Shown: positions 8,598 to 18,189, counted from the stretch's first letter. The stretch: DNA of 64,000 bases from an uncultured Kordiimonas sp. (GCA_947503625.1 CANNEK010000002.1:248001-312000); one strand, 5' to 3'. A program made the numbers and translations. The notes: a model not told the origin generated them from the sequence alone.

Positions 8598-9311
8598 ATG
8601 AAAACCATTGGTATCATTGGTGGCATGAGCTGGGAATCGACTGCACTGTATTATCAGGCCCTGAATAGAGGCGTGAAGACCAAACTGGGTAGATCGCATA
8701 GTGCCAAAATCGCCATGATCAGTATGAATTTTCAGGAAATCGAAGATTTACAAGTGGCGGGGAAATGGGATGAAGCTGCGGCAGTTCTGGCTGACGCAGG
8801 CGTGAAACTGCGAACTGCAGGCGCAGACTTCATTGTTATCGCGACCAACACAATGCATATCGTTGCACCCGAGGTCGAAAAAGCAAGCGGCTTGCCAGTG
8901 CTGCATATCGCCGATGCGACAGGTGCGGAAATCGGCGCGGCAGGATTCAAAAAAGTCGGCCTGCTTGGCACTGCTTTCACCATGGAAAAGGATTTTTACA
9001 AAGGCCGGTTGGCGGAGAAGTTTGGTCTCGACGTTCTGGTTCCCGAAGCGCAAGGCCGCTCAATCGTTCATCAGATTATTTATGAAGAGCTTTGCAAGGG
9101 TGTCGTGCGCGACAGCTCCCGCGATGCCTACTTAAAGATAATTGACCAGCTTGCCGGCGCGGGCGCTGAAGCGATTATCCTTGGGTGCACTGAAATCGGC
9201 ATGCTGGTGAAACCAGAGCACTGCAGCCTCCCGGTACTGGACACCACCCTTATACACGCTGAAGCGGCGGCGACACTCGCAGTAAGCAAATCAGATCAGC
9301 TAAAATGTTAA
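8598..9311 (+). CDS. Aspartate/glutamate racemase family protein (YgeA-like)
   Basis: A 237-residue PLP-independent amino-acid racemase. The N-terminal IGIIGGMSWEST and the LGCTEIG motif are diagnostic. The second catalytic position is Cys197, but the first (CNT in aspartate racemases) is Thr83 in ATNTMH, the Thr/Cys pair known from E. coli YgeA, a broad-specificity racemase. The start is ATG 8598, with GTG 8595 immediately before it. It follows the solute-binding gene by 12 bases. Its last 12 bases overlap the tail of the convergent DsrE-like gene. Confidence 0.9.
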   Translation: MKTIGIIGGMSWESTALYYQALNRGVKTKLGRSHSAKIAMISMNFQEIEDLQVAGKWDEAAAVLADAGVKLRTAGADFIVIATNTMHIVAPEVEKASGLPVLHIADATGAEIGAAGFKKVGLLGTAFTMEKDFYKGRLAEKFGLDVLVPEAQGRSIVHQIIYEELCKGVVRDSSRDAYLKIIDQLAGAGAEAIILGCTEIGMLVKPEHCSLPVLDTTLIHAEAAATLAVSKSDQLKC

Positions 9312-9716
9312 CCAGTCCCCACCAGCGCCTTTTTCCATAATATCCGCAAGCCCCGAAACTTCGACCGCCGGTCGGCTCATCAGGGATGTTGGATCAATAT
9401 CATGTTCCCGAAGCGCACTTTCACAGGCCACAAAACGTACATCCAGTGCGGCAAGGCCATCCAGCAATACGCCTGTGTCGGCAACGCCCTTTTCAATGAG
9501 CACTGCGTCCATCTGCTGCCCCGAGATACCATCAGCTGTTTTTAAGGCCGACCAACCTTCCGGTCGCAGAAACCTGATCGCAGCTTTCGAGAAAAAATAT
9601 GTCACCGGCCTGCCAACAGCCGCGGCTGTGGCACCCATCATCAACGCCATATGAATGCGATCTGCTTCTGCGCTGATCATAACAAGCGTCAGAGGGCGAC
9701 GGTCCGCTTTAGGCAT
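9300..9716 (-). CDS. DsrE-family protein
   Basis: A small cytoplasmic protein of 138 residues with a DsrE/DsrF-like fold: ADRIHMALMMGATAAAVGRPVTYFF, then VRFVACESALREHDI, whose cysteine is where the family often has its sulfur-carrying residue. ATG 9716 follows GGAAGGAGCC and overlaps the end of the MoeB/ThiF gene by 8 bases, so the two are coupled. The pairing of a persulfide-handling fold with an adenylating enzyme suggests sulfur transfer, but no sulfur acceptor is identified. Confidence 0.8.
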   Translation of the reverse strand: MPKADRRPLTLVMISAEADRIHMALMMGATAAAVGRPVTYFFSKAAIRFLRPEGWSALKTADGISGQQMDAVLIEKGVADTGVLLDGLAALDVRFVACESALREHDIDPTSLMSRPAVEVSGLADIMEKGAGGDWLTF

Positions 9717-10482
9717 TCTGGCTCCTTCCCGCACATACCGCGCAATTCGGATCTTGTGGTAGCCCAATCACACGTGTGGTTGCGCCGAGCGCATCATAAA
9801 AAAGCATTTTGCCTGCAAGGCTATCTCCGATGCCCAGAATTTCCTTGAGAATTTCTGTCGCCTGCATTGTACCAACCACGCCGGCCACCGCACCAAGGAT
9901 ACCAAGGTCAGAGCAGGTACGCTGCATGTCCTCTGGCGGCTCTTCAGGCAAAAAACACCTGTAGCACGGCAAACCTTCGCCCGCGTGTGGTTTGAAGGTG
10001 GCAATTTGCCCTTCAAATGGCCCCAACGCACCGGACACCAGTGTTTTTTCCAGCGCAACACATGTATCGCTGACGATGTGACGTGTACTAAAATTATCTG
10101 TACCATCCGCAACAATGTCGTAGCGGTTGATAATATCAGCGGCATTTGCTGCATCCAGACGCACTTTGTGTTCACGAACCTGCACATCACTGTTGAGTAC
10201 GTTGATTTTTGCAGCTGCACTCGCGGCTTTGCTGCCGCCAACATCAGCCGTTTGATGAATGATTTGCCGTTGCAGGTTCGTCAGGTCAACGACGTCGTCA
10301 TCAACTATACCGATGGTGCCCACTCCCGCGGCAGCAAGATAGGACAGGATCGGCGAGCCGAGCCCTCCGGCCCCGACAACCAGCACTTTTGCCTTCAAAA
10401 GCGCCATCTGTCCGGCACCACCAACATCCCTCAGGATGATATGGCGGGCGTAGCGCTCAAGCTGTTCGTCGGTGAAATCCAT
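9709..10482 (-). CDS. MoeB/ThiF/HesA-family adenylyltransferase
   Basis: A 257-residue E1-like enzyme that adenylates the C-terminal Gly-Gly of a sulfur-carrier protein (MoaD or ThiS type). Visible features are the nucleotide-binding GAGGLG (37-42), DDDVVDLTNLQRQ, the zinc pairs CYRC (173/176) and CAVC (247/250), and the conserved Cys190 in RTCSDLGILGAVAG. It lacks the C-terminal rhodanese domain of MoeZ/MOCS3, so the downstream coupled DsrE-like protein could be involved in sulfur handling (inference). MoeB and ThiF cannot be separated by eye. Confidence 0.9.
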   Translation of the reverse strand: MDFTDEQLERYARHIILRDVGGAGQMALLKAKVLVVGAGGLGSPILSYLAAAGVGTIGIVDDDVVDLTNLQRQIIHQTADVGGSKAASAAAKINVLNSDVQVREHKVRLDAANAADIINRYDIVADGTDNFSTRHIVSDTCVALEKTLVSGALGPFEGQIATFKPHAGEGLPCYRCFLPEEPPEDMQRTCSDLGILGAVAGVVGTMQATEILKEILGIGDSLAGKMLFYDALGATTRVIGLPQDPNCAVCAGRSQNA

Positions 10483-10490
10483 GATATGTC

Positions 10491-10952
10491 TTACTCAAGC
10501 ACCGGTGCTTCAGGTGCGTATGCTGCATGGCAACCGGCGCACGCTTTGAGCATGTCCTGAAAAACCCGTTGTTGCTGATCAGCCTTACCCTCCCGGGCAT
10601 AAGCCTCAAGCTGGCGCACCAACCCATGGAACGCTTTGTCTCGTTCCACAAATTCGTCACCCAGCTCCGCTTTCAGAATACGCAGGTCAAATGTGGTGAC
10701 CTCATCCTTGTGGACAAAAGTTTCATGCATCTTTGCGGCTTCCTCAGCCACGGTTGTACTATCGTCAGCCGCCAGAGCCTCTTCAATTGTGCGGCCCCCA
10801 TCAGCGAGCAGGCCCATTTCTTTTTTTAGAAAGTTACGTACCTTATCCGTCAGCTCTTCGGCTGGCGCAGGCACCTTTTCCCGGGCAACGGTGCTATTTG
10901 CAACAACAGAGACTGACAGGACCATCAGGAAAGCTAAGCTCATATTGTTCAT
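10491..10952 (-). CDS. Cytochrome c'-like periplasmic protein
   Basis: A 153-residue exported protein with signal peptide (residues 1-23, ending VANSTVA) and a single haem motif CAGCH at 138-142 near the C-terminus. A predicted four-helix body with the haem site on the last helix is the cytochrome c' (class II) layout. Family members bind NO or transfer electrons. The gene ends 8 bases before the MoeB-like start and may share its transcript. The region between it and dut (10953-11113) shows nothing definite. Confidence 0.82.
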   Translation of the reverse strand: MNNMSLAFLMVLSVSVVANSTVAREKVPAPAEELTDKVRNFLKKEMGLLADGGRTIEEALAADDSTTVAEEAAKMHETFVHKDEVTTFDLRILKAELGDEFVERDKAFHGLVRQLEAYAREGKADQQQRVFQDMLKACAGCHAAYAPEAPVLE

Positions 10953-11113
10953 AATTGGATTCCCATTCGACGACCTGAAGTATCATACACAGTCTGGTAT
11001 TGAGCAATCTGCATCTTATAGTAGCTCACCATGGTCAAGGAGTCTCTGTTGCAAGGCTGCCTTAAAAACTCTGGCCCGGAGTCGTACCTTTTTATAGCGT
11101 AACACACGACAGG

Positions 11114-11572
11114 TTACCGCGTGCCTGTCGAGCCGAATCCGCCGGCGCCGCGCGCAGTTTCGTCAAGCGTATCAACTTCAACCCATGCACCTTGCGTGAC
11201 GGGCGCAATGACCATCTGCGCCACCCGCATACCGCGCTCAACGGTAAACGGTTCGTTCGACATGTTGACCAAAATCACCTTCACTTCACCCCTGTAGTCG
11301 GCATCAATCGTACCCGGTGTGTTAAGGACCGTTACGCCATTTTTAGCGGCGAGTCCCGAGCGTGGACGCACCTGCGCTTCAAACCCGGCAGGCAGCGCCA
11401 TGGCAAGCCCCGTGGGGATCATGGCACGCTCAAGCGCGCCAAGTGTTATCGCCTCGCCGTCTGCAAGGGCAGCATAGAGGTCCATGCCTGCACTTTGTTC
11501 GGTTTCATATTTCGGCAGCGCAAGGCCTTCGCCTTGGGGCAAAACAGTCACGTTAATTGAAGCGGTCTTCAT
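11114..11572 (-). CDS. dut: Deoxyuridine 5'-triphosphate nucleotidohydrolase
   Basis: A 152-residue trimeric dUTPase hydrolysing dUTP to dUMP and pyrophosphate, keeping uracil out of DNA and feeding dTMP synthesis. The five motifs are present: [35 protein letters not shown], the [10 protein letters not shown] region, and the C-terminal [10 protein letters not shown] loop that closes over the active site. It lies 21 bases downstream of coaBC on the same strand, an order conserved in many alphaproteobacteria. Confidence 0.97.
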   Translation of the reverse strand: MKTASINVTVLPQGEGLALPKYETEQSAGMDLYAALADGEAITLGALERAMIPTGLAMALPAGFEAQVRPRSGLAAKNGVTVLNTPGTIDADYRGEVKVILVNMSNEPFTVERGMRVAQMVIAPVTQGAWVEVDTLDETARGAGGFGSTGTR

Positions 11573-11593
11573 AAAATATCTTTCGAATGAATG

Positions 11594-12799
11594 TTAGTGA
11601 GCCAGTGTATCGGCAATGGTCTGCGCAAGCGCTCTGGCGACATCATCCTTGCGCATTGATGGCCAGCTTTCAACGCCGCTCTCAGTGATGATATGCACCT
11701 GATTGTCGTCGCCGCCCATAACACCTGAACTGTGAGACACATCATTGGCAACAATCAGGTCGCAGCCTTTGCGTTCGCGCTTGGCTTTGGCGTGTTCAAT
11801 AACCTTCTCGGTTTCAGCTGCAAAACCAACCACAAGCGCCGGACGACCTTCTGTCATCGACGAAAGCCCTTTCAGAATGTCCGGGTTTTCACACAGATCA
11901 AGCGCAGGGATACCCTCTTTCGATTTCTTCAGCTTTTCGCCGCCCGCACCCGCCTTCATCCGCCAGTCGGCGACCGCCGCCACGCAGATAGCCGCATCCG
12001 CTGGCAGTGCCGACTTAACAGCAGCGTCCATTTCAAGCGCAGTTTCAACATCCACGCGCGTTACACCGGGCGGCGTATCAAGTGTGACAGGACCAGAGAC
12101 AAGCGTTACGTCCGCGCCGAAAGCGCTGAGGGCGCCTGCAAGCGCAAAACCCTGCTTGCCGGATGACCGGTTGGCAATATAGCGCACAGGATCAATAGGT
12201 TCATGCGTCGGGCCTGCGGTAACAATAATTTTTTTGCCTGCCAGCGGCCGTAAGCCGCCTGTAAAAAAGTCTTCAATCGCTTCGATCATATCAGGCACTT
12301 CAGCCAGTCGGCCCGGTCCAACTTCACCGCACGCAAGCATACCTGCGCCGGGGCCCACCATCAGGATACCGTCACGCCTCAGGGTCTCGATGTTGCGCTG
12401 AGTGGCTTTGTTAGCCCACATTTCAGCGTTCATGGCAGGTGCAATCATCACTTGTTTGTCGGTCGCCAGCAGAATGGTGCTGGCCAGATCGTTGGCAAGT
12501 CCGTTCGCCATTTTGGCCATCAGGTCGGCTGTCGCAGGCGCAATCACCACCAGATCCGCTTCCCTGCTCAGGCGGATATGCCCCATCTCGGCCTCATCCT
12601 TCAGGGAAAACAATTCAATATAACATTCGTCGCCCGTCAGGCTTGCCACACTCATTGGTGTGATAAACTGCTGACCTGCAGGTGTCAGAACACCGCGCAC
12701 GCTTGCGCCGCGTTCCATCAGGCGCCGCGCCAGATCAAGCGACTTGTACGCCGCGACCCCGCCGCCAATAATCAAAAGTATTCGTTTGCCATCCAGCAT
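11594..12799 (-). CDS. coaBC: Bifunctional phosphopantothenoylcysteine decarboxylase / phosphopantothenate-cysteine ligase
   Basis: A 401-residue fusion catalysing two coenzyme A steps: CTP-dependent joining of cysteine to 4'-phosphopantothenate, then FMN-dependent decarboxylation. The N-terminal CoaC part (1-180) has catalytic His74, the PAMN motif (121-124) and Cys157 in ACGEVGPGR. The CoaB part (188-401) shows TAGPTHEPIDPVRYIANRS and the KLKKSKEG loop. Length and domain order are standard. It forms a likely operon with dut. Confidence 0.97.
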   Translation of the reverse strand: MLDGKRILLIIGGGVAAYKSLDLARRLMERGASVRGVLTPAGQQFITPMSVASLTGDECYIELFSLKDEAEMGHIRLSREADLVVIAPATADLMAKMANGLANDLASTILLATDKQVMIAPAMNAEMWANKATQRNIETLRRDGILMVGPGAGMLACGEVGPGRLAEVPDMIEAIEDFFTGGLRPLAGKKIIVTAGPTHEPIDPVRYIANRSSGKQGFALAGALSAFGADVTLVSGPVTLDTPPGVTRVDVETALEMDAAVKSALPADAAICVAAVADWRMKAGAGGEKLKKSKEGIPALDLCENPDILKGLSSMTEGRPALVVGFAAETEKVIEHAKAKRERKGCDLIVANDVSHSSGVMGGDDNQVHIITESGVESWPSMRKDDVARALAQTIADTLAH

Positions 12800-12864
12800 T
12801 GTGCCAAAGCCTCTCGCTTACTGTTCAAGACATATAAGAGGCTTTGTGCCCGGCTGCAAACATC

Positions 12865-12891
12865 CTCTCGCCAATTTGAAGTTGGCGAGAG
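12865..12891. terminator. Strong hairpin between doxX and coaBC
   Basis: CTCTCGCCAA (12865-12874) and TTGGCGAGAG (12882-12891) form a perfect 10-bp stem with a 7-base loop, 22 bases past the DoxX stop. The T-rich side (CCGTTTTTG) follows on the plus strand; on the minus strand there is no strong T run. It probably separates doxX from coaBC transcription. Confidence 0.55.
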
Positions 12892-12913
12892 AACCGTTTT
12901 TGATTTTAGGGCG

Positions 12914-13312
12914 CTAGCCGCCTGCTGCCGCTGAACGGTTATCAACACTGATTTCGCCAGCACCAAATCGTGCCAGCAGAAGGAAACCGCCACCAACGGC
13001 AAGGTTTTTCATAAACAAGGCAGCTTCAATCTGCTGACTGAAATCACTGTGAAACATAAACGCGGTTATCAGGCAAAAACCCGCCATCAGAAACCCAACG
13101 ATTCGAGTTTTGAAACCAATCAACACCATGGCTCCACCTGCAATTTCAAACGCAACGGTTGGCCAGAATAAAAAGCCGGGCACACCGTGCGTTTCCATGT
13201 AAGGCACCATGGCCTCTGGCCCTGCTCCCAGTTTGTTGAACCCCGCGCCTACAAACAAAAGCGCCAGCAAAAGCCTGCCTGCCACCGCCATATATGGTTC
13301 AAGCTTCTCCAT
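12914..13312 (-). CDS. DoxX family membrane protein
   Basis: A 132-residue inner-membrane protein with four hydrophobic helices. It starts with GRLLLALLFVGAGFNKL, the DoxX signature region, and then WPTVAFEIAGGAMVLIGF. Members occur in redox or sulfur-linked complexes and many are uncharacterised. A hairpin follows the gene. The function here is not deducible. Confidence 0.85.
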   Translation of the reverse strand: MEKLEPYMAVAGRLLLALLFVGAGFNKLGAGPEAMVPYMETHGVPGFLFWPTVAFEIAGGAMVLIGFKTRIVGFLMAGFCLITAFMFHSDFSQQIEAALFMKNLAVGGGFLLLARFGAGEISVDNRSAAAGG

Positions 13313-13409
13313 TATCCGTCTCCCCTGATTAATGATAAAAATACCCCGAACACCGGCCTTGAGTGTCGCGGATCAGCACTGATTGTGCAAGCTGAGGAGG
13401 AAAATGCGC

Positions 13410-14945
13410 CTAAAGCGCCAGTATTTTCAAGAGCACAGCACCAACGACGAGCCCAAAGGCGAACGGCAACAGACCAGCGCTTCTCGGCGCATGCTGCGGC
13501 ACCAAATCAGACTCTGGGGCAGGATTGTCTTCTTCTGCAAGCCAGCGCTCAATACGCGAGGGCAAACGCTCGATCAGGCGTGGCAACTGATTGATGGCAT
13601 CTGCCAGCTGTACTTCAGGCGATAGATTTGACCGTACCCAATGTTCGATCACCGGTTCCGAGATTTGCCACATATTCGAGCGCGGGTGGAGATGTAGTGC
13701 CATACCTTCGGCCATTACCATTGTGCGCTGCAAAAGCAAGAGTTGCGGCTGTGTCCGCATATTGAACCGTTCTGTAGTCGCAAACAGTTGTGCCAAAAGC
13801 TTGCCCGCCGAGATTTCCTCAACCGGCAGATCCATAATCGGGTCAGCTATTGCACGCATCGCCTGAGCAAATTCCTCATGACTTTCGCTTCTGGGTACGT
13901 AGCCAGCATCAAAATGTACATCGGCGACGCGATCATAATCCCGGCGAATGAAACCAAACAGGATTTCCGCCAGAAAACGTCGCTCCAGCTTGGTCAATCG
14001 ACCCATGATGCCAAAATCAACCGCAACAACGGTGCCTGATGGCTCGACTATCAGATTTCCCTGATGCAAATCGGCATGAAAAAAGCCGTCCCTCAGTGCC
14101 TGCTTCAGGAACACCTGTACAATTCGGCTGCCGAGCGCCTCAAGGTCATGTCCGGCTTTCTCCAGCGCTGCCTGATCTGCGACGCGAATGCCATCAACCC
14201 ATTCAAGCGTCATCACACGGCGGGCCGTCATGTCCCATTCGATAGAGGGTAGTCGGTAGCCTGGCTCGCCCGTCATATTGTCGGCAAGCTCTGCCGCAGC
14301 GGCAGCCTCAAGCCTCAAATCCATCTCACACAGAACGGTCTCGCGAATTTTTGCCACGACCTGCACCAGCCGCAAGCGCCTGGCTTCGGCACTATGGCGC
14401 TCGCCAAGCCCGGCGAGCCATTCAAAAAGAGACAAGTCGCGTGTAAATCGTGTCTCGATGTCAGGGCGAAGAATTTTAACAGCGACCTTTGTACCATTTT
14501 TAAGAGTTGCCTTGTGCACCTGTGCAATTGAAGCCGCTGCAACAGGCGTTTCGTCAAATTCGCTGAATAACTCATTGATCGTATGGCCCAGCTGTTCCTC
14601 AAGTGTCGCTCTGGCCTTTTTAAACTCGAAAGGAGGCAACCTGTCCTGCAGAGTGGTCAAGCCTTCGGCAATGGGCCTGCCAACAAGATCGGGACGGGTC
14701 GCCAAAGTCTGGCCCAGTTTGATATAGGCAGGGCCCATGTTGGCCAATGCCATCGCCAGCCGTTCGCCATCATTCTCCGGCAAGCGTCGACGACGCGGCA
14801 CATAAAATGTCAGTATACGCAGAAGCCGTGGCCCCCAGGCCGGTACGAGGTCAATGCGCGTAAGAGCCCGAATTGCACCAAACCGGCGCAGCCCGATCGC
14901 CATGAGAAAAAGCTGAAAGAAATGACCAATCGCATGCACAGCCAT
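13410..14945 (-). CDS. ubiB: Ubiquinone biosynthesis protein UbiB (ABC1/ADCK atypical kinase)
   Basis: A 511-residue atypical kinase or ATPase needed for ubiquinone synthesis. The family KxGQ-type segment is AYIKLGQTLATRPDL, the Ala-rich nucleotide loop is PVAAASIAQVHKA, the lysine is in VAVKILRP, and the catalytic segment is FHADLHQGNL with the metal-binding VDFGIMG. The C-terminus carries a membrane helix (FAFGLVVGAVLLKILAL). It is 6 bases from ubiE, so the two are a classic co-transcribed pair. Confidence 0.95.
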   Translation of the reverse strand: MAVHAIGHFFQLFLMAIGLRRFGAIRALTRIDLVPAWGPRLLRILTFYVPRRRRLPENDGERLAMALANMGPAYIKLGQTLATRPDLVGRPIAEGLTTLQDRLPPFEFKKARATLEEQLGHTINELFSEFDETPVAAASIAQVHKATLKNGTKVAVKILRPDIETRFTRDLSLFEWLAGLGERHSAEARRLRLVQVVAKIRETVLCEMDLRLEAAAAAELADNMTGEPGYRLPSIEWDMTARRVMTLEWVDGIRVADQAALEKAGHDLEALGSRIVQVFLKQALRDGFFHADLHQGNLIVEPSGTVVAVDFGIMGRLTKLERRFLAEILFGFIRRDYDRVADVHFDAGYVPRSESHEEFAQAMRAIADPIMDLPVEEISAGKLLAQLFATTERFNMRTQPQLLLLQRTMVMAEGMALHLHPRSNMWQISEPVIEHWVRSNLSPEVQLADAINQLPRLIERLPSRIERWLAEEDNPAPESDLVPQHAPRSAGLLPFAFGLVVGAVLLKILAL

Positions 14946-14951
14946 CGTTCC

Positions 14952-15740
14952 CTATATTCGGGTGCCGCTGTGGATTGCCACCACACCGGCAGACATGCTG
15001 CGCCAACCGGTGCGGCTGAAACCCGCCGAACGGATCATCTGATCAAACTTCTGCATGGTTGGAAATTTGCGGATGCTTTCAACAAGGTATTGATAACTAT
15101 CACGGTCCTGCGCCACCATCTGTCCCATTGCGGGGATAAGTTTGAAGCTATAGGTATCATATGCCTGCTGCAGAACCGGCAGGACATCCGGGCTGAATTC
15201 CAGACAGTGAAAGCGGCCTCCAGGTTTCAACACCCGGTATGCTTCTTTCAGGGCGTCCTCGATGCGCGTAACATTGCGAATACCAAACGCAATCGTATAA
15301 GCATCCATCGAGCGATCATTAAAAGGAAGTTTCATCGCATCACCGCAGATGAACTCCGAACGATCATCATACCCTTTTTTCATCGCGCGCCCGGCGCCAA
15401 CCCGCAGCATTTCTGCGTTAATGTCGCACACAGTCACACTGGTATTTGCAGCTGCATCTAAAAACCTGAAAGCTATATCGCCGGTGCCACCCGCAACATC
15501 GAGCAGGTGCATGCCAGGCCTGGGGTTCACGCTATCAATAAGAGAATTTTTCCATAAACGATGCACACCGGCGCTCATAACATCATTCATAACGTCGTAC
15601 TGATCAGCAACAGAGTTGAAGACGCCTTTCACAAGGCTGGCCTTGTCAGCTTCATCAACGGTTTGGAATCCGAAATGAGTAGTGCCATTTTCAGCGCTTT
15701 TTGTATCAATCGTGCTTTTATTATTGTCTGGTGCAGGCAT
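14952..15740 (-). CDS. ubiE: Ubiquinone/menaquinone methyltransferase UbiE
   Basis: A 262-residue SAM-dependent C-methyltransferase of quinone synthesis. An N-terminal extension of about 20 residues precedes the core. Motif I is LLDVAGGTGDIAF, and the family segments AFGIRNVTRIEDALKEAYRV and GGRFHCLEFS follow. It is divergent from mutM, 123 bases away, and immediately upstream of ubiB. Confidence 0.96.
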   Translation of the reverse strand: MPAPDNNKSTIDTKSAENGTTHFGFQTVDEADKASLVKGVFNSVADQYDVMNDVMSAGVHRLWKNSLIDSVNPRPGMHLLDVAGGTGDIAFRFLDAAANTSVTVCDINAEMLRVGAGRAMKKGYDDRSEFICGDAMKLPFNDRSMDAYTIAFGIRNVTRIEDALKEAYRVLKPGGRFHCLEFSPDVLPVLQQAYDTYSFKLIPAMGQMVAQDRDSYQYLVESIRKFPTMQKFDQMIRSAGFSRTGWRSMSAGVVAIHSGTRI

Positions 15741-15863
15741 TAGGGTCTTGTCACTTCACGGTCGTCAGCATAACGATGGCTGATAGGTCATTTGCGCGGA
15801 CCATAACCGACAGTTTGTCCGTGCGCCAGTATCCAGTGACCCGAACAAGGAAATCGCGACAAT

Positions 15864-16700
15864 ATGCCCGAATTACCAGAAGTAGAAACCGTTCGCAGGG
15901 GCCTTGCGCCCTTGCTTGAAGGCATGAAGATAAAAGAAGCCCGGGCCTATGTTCCGAAACTACGGGTAGACCTTCCTGCAGATTTTGAAGCACGGCTTTC
16001 AGGTAACCAGGTGGTTAGGCTTTCGCGCAGGTCGAAATATATATTGATAGAGTGCGCAGATGGACTGGTCGCGATCCTGCACCTTGGCATGTCGGGGCGG
16101 ATCAACATATACGCAGCCACCGTGCCACAGCCGGAGCGCGCCAAGCATGATCATGTAACTCTGGTCACCGAGAAAGATGACCTTGTGGTGTTTAATGATG
16201 CGCGTCGTTTTGGTCTGATTGTTTTTTCAACAATCCAGGATATCGGCAATCATCCATTGATTCGGGATATCGGCCCGGAACCGCTGGGGAACGAGTTTAA
16301 CGTTGACCATCTGGCCCACGGCCTCAAATCGCGCAAATCACCCATTAAAACCACGCTTCTTGATCAAAAACTGGTTGCGGGACTCGGCAACATATATGTT
16401 TGCGAAGCTTTATGGCGCGCTGGCATCCATCCGACCCGGCTGGCAAACTCGATCACGATGGCGGAGGTAGAGAAACTCGTTCCCATCATCAGGGATGTTC
16501 TCACAGAGGCCATCGCTGCAGGAGGGTCTACACTGAAAGACTATGCCCAGGTTTCGGGCGAACTAGGCTATTTCCAGCACCGGTTCAAAGCTTATGGACG
16601 GGAAGGTGAGCCTTGTACAAGTGAAGGCTGCGCGTCTATTATCGAGCGCATTGTGCAATCGAATCGTTCAACTTTTTACTGCCCGAGCTGCCAACAATAG
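15864..16700 (+). CDS. mutM: Formamidopyrimidine-DNA glycosylase
   Basis: A 278-residue base-excision repair enzyme removing 8-oxoguanine and formamidopyrimidines with AP-lyase activity. The mature N-terminus PELPEVETVRRGL supplies the catalytic Pro1 and Glu2. The H2TH segment includes GNIYVCEALWRAGIHP. The C-terminal zinc finger is C-x4-C (CTSEGC) followed by CPSC, a spacing variant seen in alphaproteobacteria. The position opposite ubiE is conserved in the class. Confidence 0.97.
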   Translation: MPELPEVETVRRGLAPLLEGMKIKEARAYVPKLRVDLPADFEARLSGNQVVRLSRRSKYILIECADGLVAILHLGMSGRINIYAATVPQPERAKHDHVTLVTEKDDLVVFNDARRFGLIVFSTIQDIGNHPLIRDIGPEPLGNEFNVDHLAHGLKSRKSPIKTTLLDQKLVAGLGNIYVCEALWRAGIHPTRLANSITMAEVEKLVPIIRDVLTEAIAAGGSTLKDYAQVSGELGYFQHRFKAYGREGEPCTSEGCASIIERIVQSNRSTFYCPSCQQ

Positions 16701-16740
16701 TCTGATACAACAATGTTCATCACAACGGGACAATAGGATA

Positions 16741-17124
16741 ATGCTTCTCTTAAAATCGGTATTTTTCGGCCTGATAGCCTGCTTTGCCGGCGTAGCGGGT
16801 GCGACAGGAAGTTTTGCAGACGACCGGTTTATCGACGGGTTTCCTGATGTGCCTTATCTGGATATTATCTCGACCATCGTTGGCGAACCCGTAGTTTTTG
16901 ACACACCCAGCGGCACCGTCGCTGAAGTTGGTATTTTATTTTCAGTGTCCGAGAGTGACGTTTTCAATACTTATAGTAATGCCCTTGAAGGCCTGGGCTG
17001 GGGATGTAACAAAACTCCGTCAGCCATCAACTGCATTCGCGACAACAGCGTAGTACAGCTAACCTCGCATTTGAATTCATCGACCGGTGCCGCCTTTATC
17101 TTGCGGCTGGAGCCCCGAGAGTAA
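16741..17124 (+). CDS. Small secreted protein of unknown function
   Basis: A 127-residue protein starting at ATG 16741 with a signal peptide (LKSVFFGLIACFAGVAGATGSFA). The mature part, about 105 residues, has segments such as VPYLDIISTIVGEPVVFDT and a Cys pair (GCNKTPSAINC) that could form a disulfide. The central layout resembles small periplasmic proteins that sense or bind, but I do not recognise a family. It sits 40 bases after mutM and 102 before the enoyl-CoA hydratase gene. Confidence 0.75.
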   Translation: MLLLKSVFFGLIACFAGVAGATGSFADDRFIDGFPDVPYLDIISTIVGEPVVFDTPSGTVAEVGILFSVSESDVFNTYSNALEGLGWGCNKTPSAINCIRDNSVVQLTSHLNSSTGAAFILRLEPRE

Positions 17125-17226
17125 CCAGATATTGGGCAACTGCACTGAACGGCGATTATTTTCTTTTCAAATGCCCTGCGCGACATTAGGACTCAGGGTC
17201 TTCTTGAGCAACAACAGGGCAGCCGG

Positions 17227-18003
17227 ATGACTTTTGAAACAATCCTTCTTGATAAACAGGATGGCGTTGGACTGATAACCTTCAATCGGCCGGAAGCGCT
17301 GAACGCTCTCAACAGTCAGTTGCTTGCTGAACTGGGCGATGCTTTGCTCTCGCTGGAAAAAGATGATGACGTAGGTGCCATTGTTGTCACCGGCAGTGAA
17401 AAAGCTTTTGCCGCCGGCGCAGATATCAAGGAAATGTCCGGCAAGGATTTTGCCGATGTGCTTTCAGACGACCTGTTCGGACGAATCAATCAGATATTTG
17501 CGAGCGTGCGCAAGCCGATTATTGCTGCGGTAGCAGGGTATGCCCTCGGTGGCGGCTGCGAAATAGCCATGGCTTGCGACTTTATTATTGCAGGTGAAAA
17601 CGCCAAGTTTGGACAACCGGAAATTAAACTCGGTGTGATTCCGGGCATTGGTGGGTCACAGCGCCTCACACGTCTCGTTGGTAAATCAAAAGCCATGGAC
17701 ATGATGCTGACCGGCCGCATGATGGACGCTGTCGAAGCGGAACGCGCCGGTCTCGTGAGCCGCCTGGCTCCAACTGAAGATCTGGTGGAAACCGTGATGG
17801 AAGTAGCCACAAGCATTGCGGAGCTGTCTGCACCGTCAGTTGCTTTGGCAAAAGAAGCCACGAACGCTGCACTGGAAACGACATTGCAACAAGGGCTGCT
17901 GTTTGAACGGCGTTTGTTCCACTCGCTGTTCGCGACTGAAGACCAGAAAGAAGGCATGAACGCCTTTATCGAGAAACGACAGCCACAGTTCAAAAACCGC
18001 TAG
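17227..18003 (+). CDS. Enoyl-CoA hydratase
   Basis: A 258-residue crotonase-fold enzyme hydrating trans-2-enoyl-CoA in beta-oxidation. The oxyanion-hole segments are [11 protein letters not shown] and [14 protein letters not shown], and both catalytic glutamates are present: Glu112 (GGGCEIA) and Glu132 ([12 protein letters not shown]). It lies between mutM and rpsT, an arrangement common in Rhodospirillales-like genomes. Length and motifs fit short-chain hydratases. Confidence 0.94.
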   Translation: MTFETILLDKQDGVGLITFNRPEALNALNSQLLAELGDALLSLEKDDDVGAIVVTGSEKAFAAGADIKEMSGKDFADVLSDDLFGRINQIFASVRKPIIAAVAGYALGGGCEIAMACDFIIAGENAKFGQPEIKLGVIPGIGGSQRLTRLVGKSKAMDMMLTGRMMDAVEAERAGLVSRLAPTEDLVETVMEVATSIAELSAPSVALAKEATNAALETTLQQGLLFERRLFHSLFATEDQKEGMNAFIEKRQPQFKNR

Positions 18004-18189
18004 AGCATCAAAAGGCTAATGAAAATGCGTGTTTGGCTATTGACGATACATGAATGTACGTATATAGAGCCGTCCTCGAATTAATTAACGGGTTCGGCAT
18101 GAGCCGGGGCTGTATAAACTTGATAGTAGCGACGCCGCACACCAGGCATTTAAGCCAGATCGCAGGCGACGTTGAATAAAGGTAGTAAA

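Noticed and set aside
14583-15461. 292-codon plus-strand open frame
   Set aside because: Antisense to ubiB and ubiE, both unambiguous; composition is that of a shadow frame.
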